This document shows positions 36,506 to 45,790 of a stretch of DNA of 64,000 bases, in pieces; within the stretch, counting starts at the first letter, position 1, and every line of letters starts with the position of its first letter. The translations under genes were made by a program, and so were the position numbers. The stretch comes from RBG-16-34-14 sp963798865 (GTDB lineage Bacteria; Bacteroidota; Ignavibacteria; Ignavibacteriales; Ignavibacteriaceae). The notes under the pieces were generated by a model that was given only the letters and a program-made list of their open reading frames with translations, was not told where the DNA came from and did no database searches. Location: the NCBI GenBank assembly GCA_963798865.1, contig CAWCVZ010000004.1:1364001-1428000 (forward strand), read 5' to 3'.

Positions 36506-37767
36506 ATGAATAGTTATCTTCTATTAGTCATCCTAATGAGTCTTTCGGCGGCTTTTGCATATATTAACCATAAGGTTATCAAATTACCTTTTGTTATAGG
36601 TTTGTTTTTACTTTCAACTATTCTTTCACTTGTGGTTTTGAGCAGTAAAATATGGGACGTTGCACACTTCTCGGAAATAAAAAGTATAATTGTACACACA
36701 GACATAAGCAACATTATTCTTCAGGTGATGCTTGGTTTTTTACTTTTTGCCGGTTCGCTACATACAAATTGGACAGATATTAAAAACCAGCTAAAACCTA
36801 TAAGTCTACTGGCAGTGGGCGGCGTTATAATTTCCACCTTAGTTATTGCATCGATGCTCTATGAGGTTTGAGTTTGCTGGGAGTATCCATTGACTTTATT
36901 TATTGTTTAATATTTGGAGCTCTTATTTCACCTACCGATCCTATTGCAGTTTTAGGAATATTAACCAAAGCAAATGTGTCAAAGAAAATAGAGTCAACCA
37001 TTATTGGTGAATCTTTATTTAATGATGGTATTGGTGTTGTAATCTTTATTGCTTTATTAGAAACTTTAAAATTAGGAAGCGATAAGATCAACTTTTCCCA
37101 TTTTGGTATTTCATTTCTACAGGAAGCAGGTGGAGGTATATTTTTCGGACTTTTATTAGGTTATGTATTACATAAACTTTTAGAATCAATCGACAATTAT
37201 GAAACGGAAGTTTTACTCACAATTGCCTTTGTAATGTTGGGCTATACTTTAAGTTCTTATTTCCATTTATCGGGCGCATTGGCAATGGTGATAATGGGAT
37301 TATTGGTAGGGAATTATAAACAAGACAAAGCAATGAGCGACACTACATTGGAATATGTTCATAAATTTTGGGAACTGATTGATGTAATTCTGAATGCTAT
37401 CTTGTTTATAAGTATCGCATTTGTGCTTGTTGTTATCGATTTTAAGACAACATACTTTTTTATAGGTTTGATTACTATTCTTATTGTTTTATTCTCAAGA
37501 GTAATTATTGTTTATCTACCGAAATTAATTTTACCAAAGTTTACAAATTTAAACAACAGTGAGGCTAAACTAATTGTTTGGGGAGGACTTCGTGGAGGGC
37601 TTTCCATTGCACTAGTACTCTCATTGCCAAAAAGCGAAGCCAAACAGATATTAATGATTGTAACTTATATTTGTGTAGTATTTAGCATTTTAGTCCAGGG
37701 TTTGACAATTGAAAAAGCAGCAAAGCATCTAAACATAAATTATGCGGCTCACAACATTGGAAAATGA
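36506..37767 (+). CDS. Cation:proton antiporter (CPA1/NhaP type), split by a frameshift near 36868
   Basis: A Na+(K+)/H+ antiporter of about 420 residues once joined. The first frame (36506-36871) has the N-terminal four helices. The second frame (from about 36868 to 37767) continues LLGVSIDFIYCLIFGALISPTDPIAVLGIL with the family ISPTDP motif, then ESLFNDGIGVVIF with the conserved ND pair, and WGGLRGGLSIAL near the C-terminus. The two frames overlap by four bases and both are conserved, so the break is likely a base error. It sits downstream of the H+-ATPase gene, 176 bp apart; a sodium or pH homeostasis role is consistent with that. The gap 36330-36505 has no recognised element. Confidence 0.9.
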
Positions 37768-37931
37768 ATTTAAAGCAAAAGGAAAACATCACATAAGAAG
37801 AAAAAGTATTTAATAATTAAACCGCCAATTGTTTTGCTAAAAAAAGGAAGACATATAAAATAAACCTGGAAGAATTAAAAAAGAATTACAGAAAATAATT
37901 TCACAATTATAACGGTTGGATTGCCTGGTAA

Positions 37932-38838
37932 TTAATTTTTTTCAACTTTTGGCTGGCTTACCTGGAATTCCGTATTCTTAATATTCAAATCTCTTTGGGG
38001 GAAAGGTATCTCGATGTTGTTCTCCCTGAATTTTTTGAATATTTCAAAATAAAGTTTGCTTTTCAGAAATCCGGGTGTAGTTATATAACTGCTTGTCCAG
38101 ATCAGCAGATTAAAATTAATTGAACTGTCTCCAAATTCTTTTAAATAGCACAACAGGTTCCGGATTTTTTAGAACGCCATCTTCCTTATCAGCAACTTCC
38201 AATAAAATTTGCTTTACATTTTCAGGGTCTTCTTTATAAGCAACCCCCACCGGAATACTGAATCTCACATTCCTATCATTGTGGCTCCAGTTAATAACTG
38301 TTGATGAAATAAATTCAGAGTTAGGAACGATCACCGAAATATTATCATTTGTCAAAATCATTGTAGATCTCATAGAAATACTCATAACATCACCAAAGAC
38401 TTCTCCAACCTGGATCCTGTCCCCTACTTTTATCGGTCTTTCAAAAAGAATAATTATCCCGCTTACTAAATTGTTTGTAACATTCTGCAAACCGAAACCT
38501 ATACCAATACCAAGAGCACCGGCAAGAATAGTAATTGTACTTAAGTTAATCCCAACGGTTTGTATAACGATTATAAGGCCAAGTATGAGAATACCGTAAC
38601 GAACAATCGTACCGACCGCAAGCCGCACTCCAAGCTCTACCTTGCTTTTGGAAAGGACTTTATAGATCATCCATTTTCTGAGTCTTGCAGTAATGAAGAA
38701 AAGAAGCCACACAAGAAAAATAAAGTAAAGTAAAGTCCAGAGTGTTATTGAAGTATTCCCAACATCAATAATATGAATGCTGAGAAAATCTTTAACACTA
38801 TTAAAATATTTTTGCATGTACTTAAAAAAATCATTCAT
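37932..38838 (-). CDS. MscS-type mechanosensitive channel, split by a frameshift near 38150
   Basis: A small-conductance mechanosensitive channel on the minus strand; opens under membrane tension and releases solutes. The main frame (38116-38838) has membrane helices, the pore-lining LAGALGIGIGFGLQNVTNN and the beta domain (FERPIKVGDRIQVGE...). After an extra A in the A-run near 38150 the frame is lost; the second frame (37932-38153) continues EFGDSSINFNLLIW and ends VSQPKVEKN. Joined, it is about 300 residues, the normal class. It is the only well-supported minus-strand gene in the window and is convergent with the antiporter gene. The gap 37768-37931 holds no clear terminator. Confidence 0.9.
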
Positions 38839-39096
38839 TTAAATTCCGTGGGATGTATCCTATCGATAATTTAATTCATCGAAACGATTTTTAAAAAAAA
38901 TGTTTATTAATTAGCGCACGAAGCCAACAATGAGCAAAGAAAAACCTTTTAAACAGTTAGTAATTTTTTTATTAAAGTTATATCGGGGATTTCCCACAAT
39001 AATAGCTTCGTCGTATTCTTTAAGGTACAACTTAATCCTTATTCTTCAACCTGTATTTAATATATAACAAAACACAAGCAAACGCTTCATTCAAAA

Positions 39097-39158
39097 GATG
39101 TAGTTCCTTTTTCATACCGAAGAATGATTGTTTTTTAGAACATAACTGAATTGGAAGA
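39097..39158 (+). promoter_or_regulatory. Repeated promoter module, copy E (decayed -7 box)
   Basis: The upstream box (GATGTAGTTCC then TTTTTCATAC) is at 39097-39117, then 8 bp, and GATTG is at 39126-39130. The -7 position (39151-39158) reads TTGGAAGA, with no TAnnTTT. It lies just before the radical SAM fossil, so this copy seems to be a relic. Confidence 0.6.
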
Positions 39159-39270
39159 TAAAGATATTCTATTGGCAATTATGTTTTTATCAGTGCTATG
39201 TCAATTCAAAGAGATCCGTTGATGAAGTAATTCATCGTTGTAAAAAGTTAAATACAAAAATTGCAGCCGC
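39151..39270 (+). pseudogene. Fossil 5' part of a B12-type radical SAM gene
   Basis: In the 641-bp gap 38839-39479, residues equivalent to 60-97 of the radical SAM protein at 5129 are readable with two or three frame changes: LEDKDIL, NYVFISAMSIQ, SVDEVIHRCKKLNTKIAA (the intact protein has DYIFISAMSVQ and ADEVIKRCKKLNKAIVA). The start and everything after are missing. It follows copy E of the promoter module. The remaining part of the gap (38839-39096 and 39271-39334) shows nothing else. Confidence 0.7.
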
Positions 39271-39334
39271 CCAACGAATAAAATTTTATTTTTCATCGAA
39301 AAATCTGAATTATCTCTTGTATAATGTTGTTGAA

Positions 39335-39396
39335 GCACTAATACTTTTTCCATCCTTATGCTCTATATGACCTGTAGTTTATAATCGGTACATTAT
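39335..39396 (+). promoter_or_regulatory. Repeated promoter module, copy P (upstream of DUF4398 lipoprotein)
   Basis: The upstream box (GCACTAATACT then TTTTCCATCC) is at 39335-39355, then 8 bp, TATAT at 39364-39368, 20 bp and TACATTAT at 39389-39396. The lipoprotein gene begins at 39480. Confidence 0.58.
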
Positions 39397-39479
39397 TTTA
39401 AAATTAAAACATGATTTTCTGTTCTTGAATAACAGGAATTGAAAATAAAGTTACATTAGAATTAAAAAAGGAGTATTCA

Positions 39480-39860
39480 ATGAAGAATATAAAAATGACC
39501 ATACTTGCAGGGAGTTTTATCTTCGGCCTGTTTGTTATAGGATGTGGCAGTAGTCCGGTTGTGGTAGATGAAGAATTGACCACATCTTCAATTCGTGCTG
39601 CAGAAGAGGTAGGTGCGACAGATATTTCCAGCGCATCTCTCTATTTACAACTGGCAAAAGAGGAGCTGGAAAAAGCCCAGGTATTTGCAAAAAATGGTGA
39701 CAAAGAAGAAGCAGAGTCAATGCTGTTGCGTGCAAGCGCTGATGGCGAATTAGCTGTAGCACTGTCACGAAGTGATACTGACAAGAAGGAAAGCATGGAC
39801 GCTATAGATCGTGTAAAAAAGCTTAGACAAGACAACAACTTACCAGAAGAAAGGAATTAA
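39480..39860 (+). CDS. DUF4398 domain lipoprotein
   Basis: A 126-residue lipoprotein. The lipobox is LFVIGC, with the modified Cys at about residue 22. The mature part is helical: TTSSIRAAEEVGATD, LQLAKEELEKAQVFAKNGDKEEAE and MDAIDRVKKL, the DUF4398 pattern. Such proteins sit at the periplasmic face of the outer membrane next to OmpA-type proteins. It starts 4 bases before the next gene's ATG ends the spacer (39864), so the pair is one operon. The ribosome-binding site is AAAAAAGGAGTATTCA. Function unknown. Confidence 0.9.
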   Translation: MKNIKMTILAGSFIFGLFVIGCGSSPVVVDEELTTSSIRAAEEVGATDISSASLYLQLAKEELEKAQVFAKNGDKEEAESMLLRASADGELAVALSRSDTDKKESMDAIDRVKKLRQDNNLPEERN

Positions 39861-39863
39861 ATT

Positions 39864-40685
39864 ATGAAACTCATGATATATTTTATTGCACTAGTATTTG
39901 CAGGGCTGCTTATTGGCTGCAGCGCAAGTGCACCCCCACAGGAATTGGTCGATGCACGTTTATCCTACCAGCACGCAAGCAACGGGCAGGCAGGACAATT
40001 AGTTCCTGCAGAATTGCACAAAGCAAAAACAGCTCTGGACCTCGCTGAAAAATCTTTCCTGGAGGATCCTGATTCTTATAAGACGCTTGATCTATCATAT
40101 GTAGCAGATCGTAAATCAAAGTTAGCGGATGCACTTGCTATTACATTTGCTGAAAACCTAGCAACAGAAAAAGCTAAAAAAGATTACGAAGTTACCCAGG
40201 CAGAAATTATGAAGAACACAACAGAGCAGCTTTCCATTGAACAAAAAGCAAGAATTGATGCTGAGAAGATTGCATCTGATGCTCTGGCAGAGCTTGATAA
40301 ACTTGCAGCAATTAAGGAAGAAGCCCGGGGGCTTGTAATTACACTTTCAGGCAGCGTACTTTTTGCTTCAAACGAATCAACACTTTTGCCAGCAGCTAAG
40401 GATCGGCTAAACAAGGTAGCTGATGCTCTTTTGATGACCAAAGAAAGACAACTCACTATTGAGGGTTTCACCGATTCGCAGGGATCTTCTGAATACAACA
40501 TAATGTTGTCTCAAAAGCGTGCGGATGTAGTGCGCTTGTATCTAATCTCGCGCGGTTATCCAGGTAATCTTATTCAAGCGAATGGAATAGGCGAAGACAG
40601 ACCGGTAGCTGATAATACCAGCGCTGAAGGCCGGGCTAATAATCGTCGTGTAGAGATTATAGTAGATCGCACAACCCAGCTGTAA
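39864..40685 (+). CDS. OmpA family lipoprotein with DUF4398 N-terminal domain
   Basis: A 273-residue lipoprotein (lipobox LLIGC, Cys about residue 19). Residues 25-110 form a DUF4398 helical domain, a coiled region follows to about 150, and residues 165-270 are an OmpA-like peptidoglycan-binding domain: LFASNESTLLPAA, IEGFTDSQGSSEYN with the conserved Asp, LSQKRADVV and the end RANNRRVEIIV. It would anchor the outer membrane to the cell wall. It follows the DUF4398 lipoprotein by three bases and is closed by the terminator at 40716. Confidence 0.94.
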   Translation: MKLMIYFIALVFAGLLIGCSASAPPQELVDARLSYQHASNGQAGQLVPAELHKAKTALDLAEKSFLEDPDSYKTLDLSYVADRKSKLADALAITFAENLATEKAKKDYEVTQAEIMKNTTEQLSIEQKARIDAEKIASDALAELDKLAAIKEEARGLVITLSGSVLFASNESTLLPAAKDRLNKVADALLMTKERQLTIEGFTDSQGSSEYNIMLSQKRADVVRLYLISRGYPGNLIQANGIGEDRPVADNTSAEGRANNRRVEIIVDRTTQL

Positions 40686-40715
40686 AGAAGTTTTAATAAT
40701 AATTTGTGAAAACCA

Positions 40716-40742
40716 GACCCGGAAATTTTCGGGTCTTTTTTT
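40716..40742 (+). terminator. Rho-independent terminator
   Basis: GACCCG and CGGGTC form a 6-bp stem around an AT loop (GAAATTTT), followed by a run of seven T. It closes the DUF4398/OmpA operon. Confidence 0.85.
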
Positions 40743-40898
40743 ACAAGCTGCATTTTTGTTTTAAGAATACGGAAAAACCAGCTATGAATAGACTACAATG
40801 AAACTTTCCGTTTTTGAAAATTGATTTTCCGGATTACTTTAAATTTTGATATGTGAGTAGATCTAATCTGAATAAAACTGAGATACACTCACCAATTG

Positions 40899-40960
40899 GA
40901 TGTGGTTCCTTTTTCATCCTTTTGAAGGATTGAATTACTTTATTTCTCTTCTTAGCTTAA
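40899..40960 (+). promoter_or_regulatory. Repeated promoter module, copy F (upstream of AI-2E permease)
   Basis: The upstream box (GATGTGGTTCC then TTTTTCATCC) is at 40899-40919, then 8 bp, GATTG at 40928-40932, 20 bp and TAGCTTAA at 40953-40960. In the 405-bp gap 40686-41090 this and the terminator are the only elements seen. Confidence 0.72.
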
Positions 40961-41090
40961 AACTTAAGCGAAGGATCTTTAAATATTTATTTATAATAAT
41001 AATTTTGAGGCTGTTATGCGAGGTGTTCATTTATATGCGGCTCGTAATTACAATCTGACTTTTGAAATCAAAAAATATTCACATTAATTT

Positions 41091-42161
41091 ATGAATGAGG
41101 AAAGTAAATCATTTCGAGGATTCCGTATTCTTCTTAGTATTGCTGCTATTGTAATAATCATTGCGGGAATTAATCTTGCGCAATCGGTTGTTGTATTGTT
41201 CCTCGTTTCTATTTTCCTGGCAATACTTGGAGCCCCGCCTGTGCTCTGGTTAAAACAAAAACGTATTCCGTCAGTGCTTTCAGTTTTAATTGTTATGGCA
41301 TGTATGATAATTATTTTAATACTTATTGGTGCGCAAATAGGTACATCCTTCAGCAGTTTTTCTAATGAACTTCCTATAGTACTAACGCAAATCCGGGAAC
41401 AGGCTATACAACTTAGTGTACTATTACAAAGCAAAGGCATCTCCGGCACCAAAAATTTTTTCCTGGAATACATTAATCCGGAAGCTGTAATGAACTTTAC
41501 TGCCGGTTTGCTGTCCGGTTTGAGTTCTATACTTTCCAGCCTTATCCTGATCCTGCTTACTGCCACTTTTATTCTGCTCGAAGTATCAAGCTTTCCAAAA
41601 AAACTCCGTAAAATACTTGGCGATCCTGATCAGGTTTTTCCACGTTTCACAAAGTTCGTTATTGATATGAAACGCTATATGGTAATCAAAACTCTGATAA
41701 ACCTGGCGGCAGGAATTTTAATTGCAGTTTGGATGTATATACTTGGCGTGCAATTTCCTATTTTATGGGGATTCCTTGCATTCCTTCTTCATTATATTCC
41801 TAACATCGGAGCAATTATCGCCGCTATTCCTCCGGCAATCCTTGCACTTGTTCAACTTGGAATGGGAAGCGCCTTACTTGTTATTGCAGGTAATATTCTT
41901 ATCGGATTTATAATAGGTAATATGATTGAACCACGGTTAATGGGCAGGAAACTCGGACTCTCTACATTAGTCGTCTTTATCTCATTGATTTTTTGGGGAA
42001 GCCTGCTCGGTTTGATGGGTGCAATTCTTTGCATACCCCTTACAATGACATTGAAATTTGCATTTGAAAGCAATGAAAGTACACGATGGATTGCGGTACT
42101 GCTTGGATCAGAAAAATCAGGCGAATCAGAACCTGATACAAATAATGCAAAAGAACGGTAA
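41091..42161 (+). CDS. AI-2E family transporter (PerM-like permease)
   Basis: A 356-residue inner-membrane protein with about eight helices. The family hallmarks are a long central amphipathic helix region (residues 95-150), GFLAFLLHYIPNIGAIIAAIPPAILAL (here the HYIPNIGAIIAAIPP core) and NMIEPRLMGRKLGLSTLVVF near residue 285. Relatives include the TqsA exporter and Na+/H+ antiporter-like members, so the substrate is not certain. The tail is Glu/Ser-rich and cytosolic. ATG 41091 lies 131 bp after the -7 box of promoter copy F; AATTTATGA upstream gives only a weak ribosome-binding site. Confidence 0.9.
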   Translation: MNEESKSFRGFRILLSIAAIVIIIAGINLAQSVVVLFLVSIFLAILGAPPVLWLKQKRIPSVLSVLIVMACMIIILILIGAQIGTSFSSFSNELPIVLTQIREQAIQLSVLLQSKGISGTKNFFLEYINPEAVMNFTAGLLSGLSSILSSLILILLTATFILLEVSSFPKKLRKILGDPDQVFPRFTKFVIDMKRYMVIKTLINLAAGILIAVWMYILGVQFPILWGFLAFLLHYIPNIGAIIAAIPPAILALVQLGMGSALLVIAGNILIGFIIGNMIEPRLMGRKLGLSTLVVFISLIFWGSLLGLMGAILCIPLTMTLKFAFESNESTRWIAVLLGSEKSGESEPDTNNAKER

Positions 42162-42244
42162 TGAAAATAACATATATAAAAAAATATTATTCTTTCTACT
42201 TCTGACCTGTTGAATATGTTATCGCCTGATTGAAAGACTATACT

Positions 42245-42856
42245 ATGGTGCTTACTATTTTTCTTAAAGGAATTTTAATTGGTTTTGCAATGGCAATTCC
42301 CATCGGACCAATCGGAATTATGTGTATCCGCAAAACACTTGCTGAAGGACGATTACGGGGATTAATTATAGGTCTTGGGGCCGCAACTGCAGATTTCTTT
42401 TATGGTTGTGTTGCTGCATTCGGAATTACAATTATTTCTGATACACTTATTAGTCAACGAATATGGATACGGCTAATCGGTGGAGCGCTTCTTCTTTACC
42501 TTGGAGTAAGAACATTTCGTAAACTTCCTGCTGATCCGAAAATTCCTTTAAACGACAATGGAATTTTCAGATCATACCTTTCATCTTTATTAATAACTGT
42601 AACTAATCCTCTAACTATCTTTGCTTTTATTGCAGTGTTCGCAGCACTTGGTTTGGAAAATGAAGCCATTATCTTTTCGGGATTAGCACTTGTAGTGGGA
42701 GTTTTTGCAGGTTCTTTTTTATGGTTTCTTTCACTTAGTTCCGGTGTGATGCTTTTTAGAAAAAAACTGGATTTGATAGGACTTAGATGGGTAAACAAAA
42801 TAGCCGGAATTTTAATAATTATTTCCGGCATCATTGCAATAGTTACTGTACTGTAA
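42245..42856 (+). CDS. LysE family translocator
   Basis: A 203-residue inner-membrane protein with six helices, the pattern of LysE/RhtB amino-acid exporters. It begins MVLTIFLKGILIGFAMAIPIGPIGIMCIRKTL, and the GPIG motif in the first helix is the family signature; NPLTIFAFIAVF is the second typical motif. ATG 42245 is preferred over TTG 42230 because it is the family's start. It lies 83 bases after the AI-2E gene and may be transcribed with it. The exported substrate cannot be told. Confidence 0.88.
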   Translation: MVLTIFLKGILIGFAMAIPIGPIGIMCIRKTLAEGRLRGLIIGLGAATADFFYGCVAAFGITIISDTLISQRIWIRLIGGALLLYLGVRTFRKLPADPKIPLNDNGIFRSYLSSLLITVTNPLTIFAFIAVFAALGLENEAIIFSGLALVVGVFAGSFLWFLSLSSGVMLFRKKLDLIGLRWVNKIAGILIIISGIIAIVTVL

Positions 42857-42907
42857 ATAATTTTAATTTTTTTAAAACTTTAGCTGCACTTATTTTCTCC
42901 TCCAAAC

Positions 42908-42969
42908 GATATAGTTCCTTTTTCATCCCTTTGCATTATTGTGCAATTTTATATTTCTGTATATAATAA
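42908..42969 (+). promoter_or_regulatory. Repeated promoter module, copy G (upstream of mlaE operon)
   Basis: The upstream box (GATATAGTTCC then TTTTTCATCC) is at 42908-42928, then 8 bp, TATTG at 42937-42941, 20 bp and TATAATAA at 42962-42969. The mlaE-like gene starts at 42991, only 21 bp further. Confidence 0.7.
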
Positions 42970-42990
42970 ATTCAATAAGAATTTATAAAA

Positions 42991-43830
42991 ATGGAAAAAG
43001 TAATTTTGCAGCAGCCCCGTATTGAAAATCAGGAAGAGGTATACGCTGAAGAAAATTCAGAGATAATTCACGATTCGATATTTAAAAAATTCTTTCTGGA
43101 AATAGCTTCCATAACAATTTTTACCTGGCACTTTTTTAAAGAAGTATTTAAACCTCCTTATGAGTTTAATGAATTGCTTAAACAATCATTTCTTATCGGT
43201 TACAAGTCTCTCCCTCTTGTAGCTGTTACCGGATTTATAATCGGGCTTGTCCTAACTATTCAATCAAGACCAACGCTGGCAAAGTTTGGAGCGGAATCCT
43301 GGCTGCCCGCTATGGTTGCTGTTTCACTTATACGGGAAATTGGACCGGTTATAACTGCATTAATATTTGCCGGGAAAGTCGGGTCGGGAATCGGGGCAGA
43401 ACTTGCATCGATGAATACTACAGAACAAATAGATGCCATGCAGGTATCTCACACTAACCCGTTTAACTATCTTGTTGTTACAAGAGTGCTTGCAGCAACA
43501 TTGATGCTGCCGGTATTGGTTATCTTTGCTGATGGTGTCGGTTTACTGGGGTCGTTTGTTGGCGTTAACATAAAGGGTAATGTAAGCGGCTACTTTTTTT
43601 TCTCGCAGATATTTCAAAGTCTGGAATTTAACGATTTGATCCCGGCTTTCATCAAAACTTTTTTCTTCGGATTTGCAATCGGGCTTATTGGAAGTTATAA
43701 AGGATATTTTTCTAATAAAGGAACTGAGGGAGTTGGAAAAGCAGCTAACTCGGCCGTTGTATTCGCATCATTAATGGTTTTTATTATAGATATGATTGCC
43801 GTGCAAATTACAAGTCTTATTCAGAACTAA
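42991..43830 (+). CDS. mlaE: ABC transporter permease, MlaE family
   Basis: A 279-residue permease of the phospholipid-trafficking Mla/MCE system, inner membrane. Typical features are the N-terminal helical extension, then YKSLPLVAVTGFIIGLVLTIQ, LIREIGPVITALIFAGKVGSGIGAELASM (the VGSGIGAELASM core) and TEQIDAMQVSHTNPF, where the coupling helix contacts MlaF. It is followed by mlaF (14 bases) and mlaD. The operon is driven from promoter copy G. In Gram-negative cells this complex keeps outer-membrane lipid asymmetry. Confidence 0.94.
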   Translation: MEKVILQQPRIENQEEVYAEENSEIIHDSIFKKFFLEIASITIFTWHFFKEVFKPPYEFNELLKQSFLIGYKSLPLVAVTGFIIGLVLTIQSRPTLAKFGAESWLPAMVAVSLIREIGPVITALIFAGKVGSGIGAELASMNTTEQIDAMQVSHTNPFNYLVVTRVLAATLMLPVLVIFADGVGLLGSFVGVNIKGNVSGYFFFSQIFQSLEFNDLIPAFIKTFFFGFAIGLIGSYKGYFSNKGTEGVGKAANSAVVFASLMVFIIDMIAVQITSLIQN

Positions 43831-43844
43831 GTGGTAATAAAAGA

Positions 43845-44621
43845 ATGACAGATAGTGAAGTCTCTATAATAACTGAATCCGAAATTAAGCAAAACAATTT
43901 TGTTGTTGAGATGGAACATCTAAAAAAATCTTTCGGGAATAACCATGTGCTTCGGGATATTAACCTGGTAATTAATAAAGGAGAAAATCTCGTTATACTG
44001 GGAAAATCCGGCACCGGCAAATCAGTGCTTATTAAATGTATAGTCGGGCTGGTTGATATTGATGATGGTAAGTTAATTATTCTTGGGCATGATATTTCTG
44101 AACTAACAGATGAGGAATTAATAAAAATACAGGAGAAAATCGGTTTCCTTTTTCAAAGCGGTGCCCTCTATGATTCTATGACAGTAAGGGAGAATCTTGA
44201 ATTCCCTCTAAGAAGACAAATTCATTCAATGCCGAAAGAAAAAATAAACCTGCTTATAAAAGAAGCACTTTACGATGTAGGACTTTCTGAAACAATTAAT
44301 AAAATGCCTGCAGAACTTTCTGGTGGAATGCGTAAAAGATTAGGCTTAGCCAGAACACTGATATTAAAACCTGAGATAATGCTTTATGATGAGCCTACCA
44401 CCGGCCTTGATCCTATAACATCAAAAGAAATAAGCAAGCTCATCCTGCAGGTTCAAAAAAAATATAATACTTCTTCTATTATTATTACTCACGATATTGA
44501 ATGTGCAAGGCTAACCGCAAACAGGTTAATAATTATTAAAGATGGAGTTTGCGCTGCCGAAGGGACATATAAAGATCTTGAGAATTCTACGGATGCATGG
44601 ATTAGATCATTTTTTGAATAA
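43845..44621 (+). CDS. mlaF: ABC transporter ATP-binding protein, MlaF family
   Basis: A 258-residue ATPase with an extra N-terminal segment of about 20 residues (MTDSEVSIITESEIKQNN). Walker A is GKSGTGKSVLIK, the signature is LSGGMRKRLGLARTL, Walker B is LYDEPTTGLDP, and the H-loop is ITHD. The LSGGMRKR form is the MlaF subtype. It powers MlaE for phospholipid transport between inner and outer membranes. It lies between mlaE and mlaD with short gaps. Confidence 0.94.
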   Translation: MTDSEVSIITESEIKQNNFVVEMEHLKKSFGNNHVLRDINLVINKGENLVILGKSGTGKSVLIKCIVGLVDIDDGKLIILGHDISELTDEELIKIQEKIGFLFQSGALYDSMTVRENLEFPLRRQIHSMPKEKINLLIKEALYDVGLSETINKMPAELSGGMRKRLGLARTLILKPEIMLYDEPTTGLDPITSKEISKLILQVQKKYNTSSIIITHDIECARLTANRLIIIKDGVCAAEGTYKDLENSTDAWIRSFFE

Positions 44622-44651
44622 TGAATCAGACAAATAATAAGAGTAAATAAA

Positions 44652-45520
44652 ATGAAAAATAATACAACAAATAAAATCAGGCTTGGGATATTTATTTTTA
44701 TTGGCATAGCCATATTAATTGCAGGTATATATTTTATTGGTGAGGGGCAGCAACTATTCAGAAACACCTTCTATATTAGCGGAGTATTTAGGGATGTTGC
44801 CGGACTTCAGGCAGGAAATAATGTAAGATTATCCGGTGTAAATGTTGGAACCGTAAAGGATGTTAGTATAATAAGCGATACTTCAGTTAGAGTAGAAATA
44901 ATAGTTGATGAAGCTATGAGGCAGTTTATAAAAAAGGATGCTGTTGCAATTATCGGTTCAGAAGGACTTATGGGTAATAAGGTTTTAATTATAAATCCCG
45001 GCACCGGGCAAAAAAAGAAGATAGAAAACGACGATGTCATACAGACAATCCAGCCAATTAGCATAGATGATATAATGCTTTCGTTGCATTCGACTATTGA
45101 TAATACCTCAAGTATCACAGGCGATCTGTCTAAGATTACTAATAAGATACAATCAGGACAAGGAACAATAGGAAGATTGATAATGGATAAATCGTGGGGG
45201 CAAAATTTCGATTCCACTTTTGTTAATTTGAAAGAAGGTTCGGCAGCGTTTAAAATACTTATGGATAAATCCGGCGAGGTGGACGAGATTCTGTTAGCAA
45301 TAAAAACAACTATCGATAATACTTCAAGCATCACAAGTGATTTGTCTAATATTACCAGTCGTATTGAATCCGGAGAAGGAACCATTGGAAAGTTGCTTAC
45401 GGATAAGGCTTTCGGGCAAAATATTGATTCTACTCTGGTAAATTTAAAGAAGGTTCAGCCCAGCTTAAACTGCTTTTAGAGAAGGCTAGAGACAGCTGGC
45501 TGATTGGAAGTTTTTGGTAA
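44652..45520 (+). CDS. mlaD: MCE/MlaD family protein with internal duplication, frameshift near 45447
   Basis: A periplasmic lipid-binding subunit with one N-terminal helix (about 9-28) and an MCE domain (about 33-110: FRDVAGLQAGNNVRLSGVNVGTV, cut here at GLQAGNNVRLSGVNVG). The remaining part holds two copies of a repeat of about 66 residues, each with TIDNTSSIT, GTIG(R/K)L and STxVNLKEGSA. The frame as read ends early at 45479 with VQPSLNCF. Adding one A at the AAA run near 45447 restores LKEGSAQLKLLLEKARDSW and a stop at 45520, in line with the first repeat copy. Part of the MlaE-F-D operon. Confidence 0.88.
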
Positions 45521-45695
45521 GCAAATCTACATTTAATATTCGGGGCTAAACAAAAAGATTTTTTTTACTTCAACGCTATTATTCTTCTCTGAAGATCGAA
45601 GATAGAAGGATAAAATAACTTTTTGAATGGCCCTGCGATTATTCAGATCTAATTAATCCCTCTCTTAATCTTTTATCAAACAAATGTGAATTCCG

Positions 45696-45757
45696 GGATT
45701 AACTATTTTTTCATCCCTTCGATTGATTGTGATACTCAATACAAGTTATATATTTAA
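45696..45757 (+). promoter_or_regulatory. Repeated promoter module, copy H (upstream of sensor kinase)
   Basis: The upstream box (GGATTAACTAT then TTTTTCATCC) is at 45696-45716, then 8 bp, GATTG at 45725-45729, and after 19-20 bp TATATTTA at 45749. The kinase gene starts at 45791. The gap 45521-45695 holds nothing recognised. Confidence 0.68.
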
Positions 45758-45790
45758 TACTATTCTTGGAAAGTATTAACGAAACCACAA

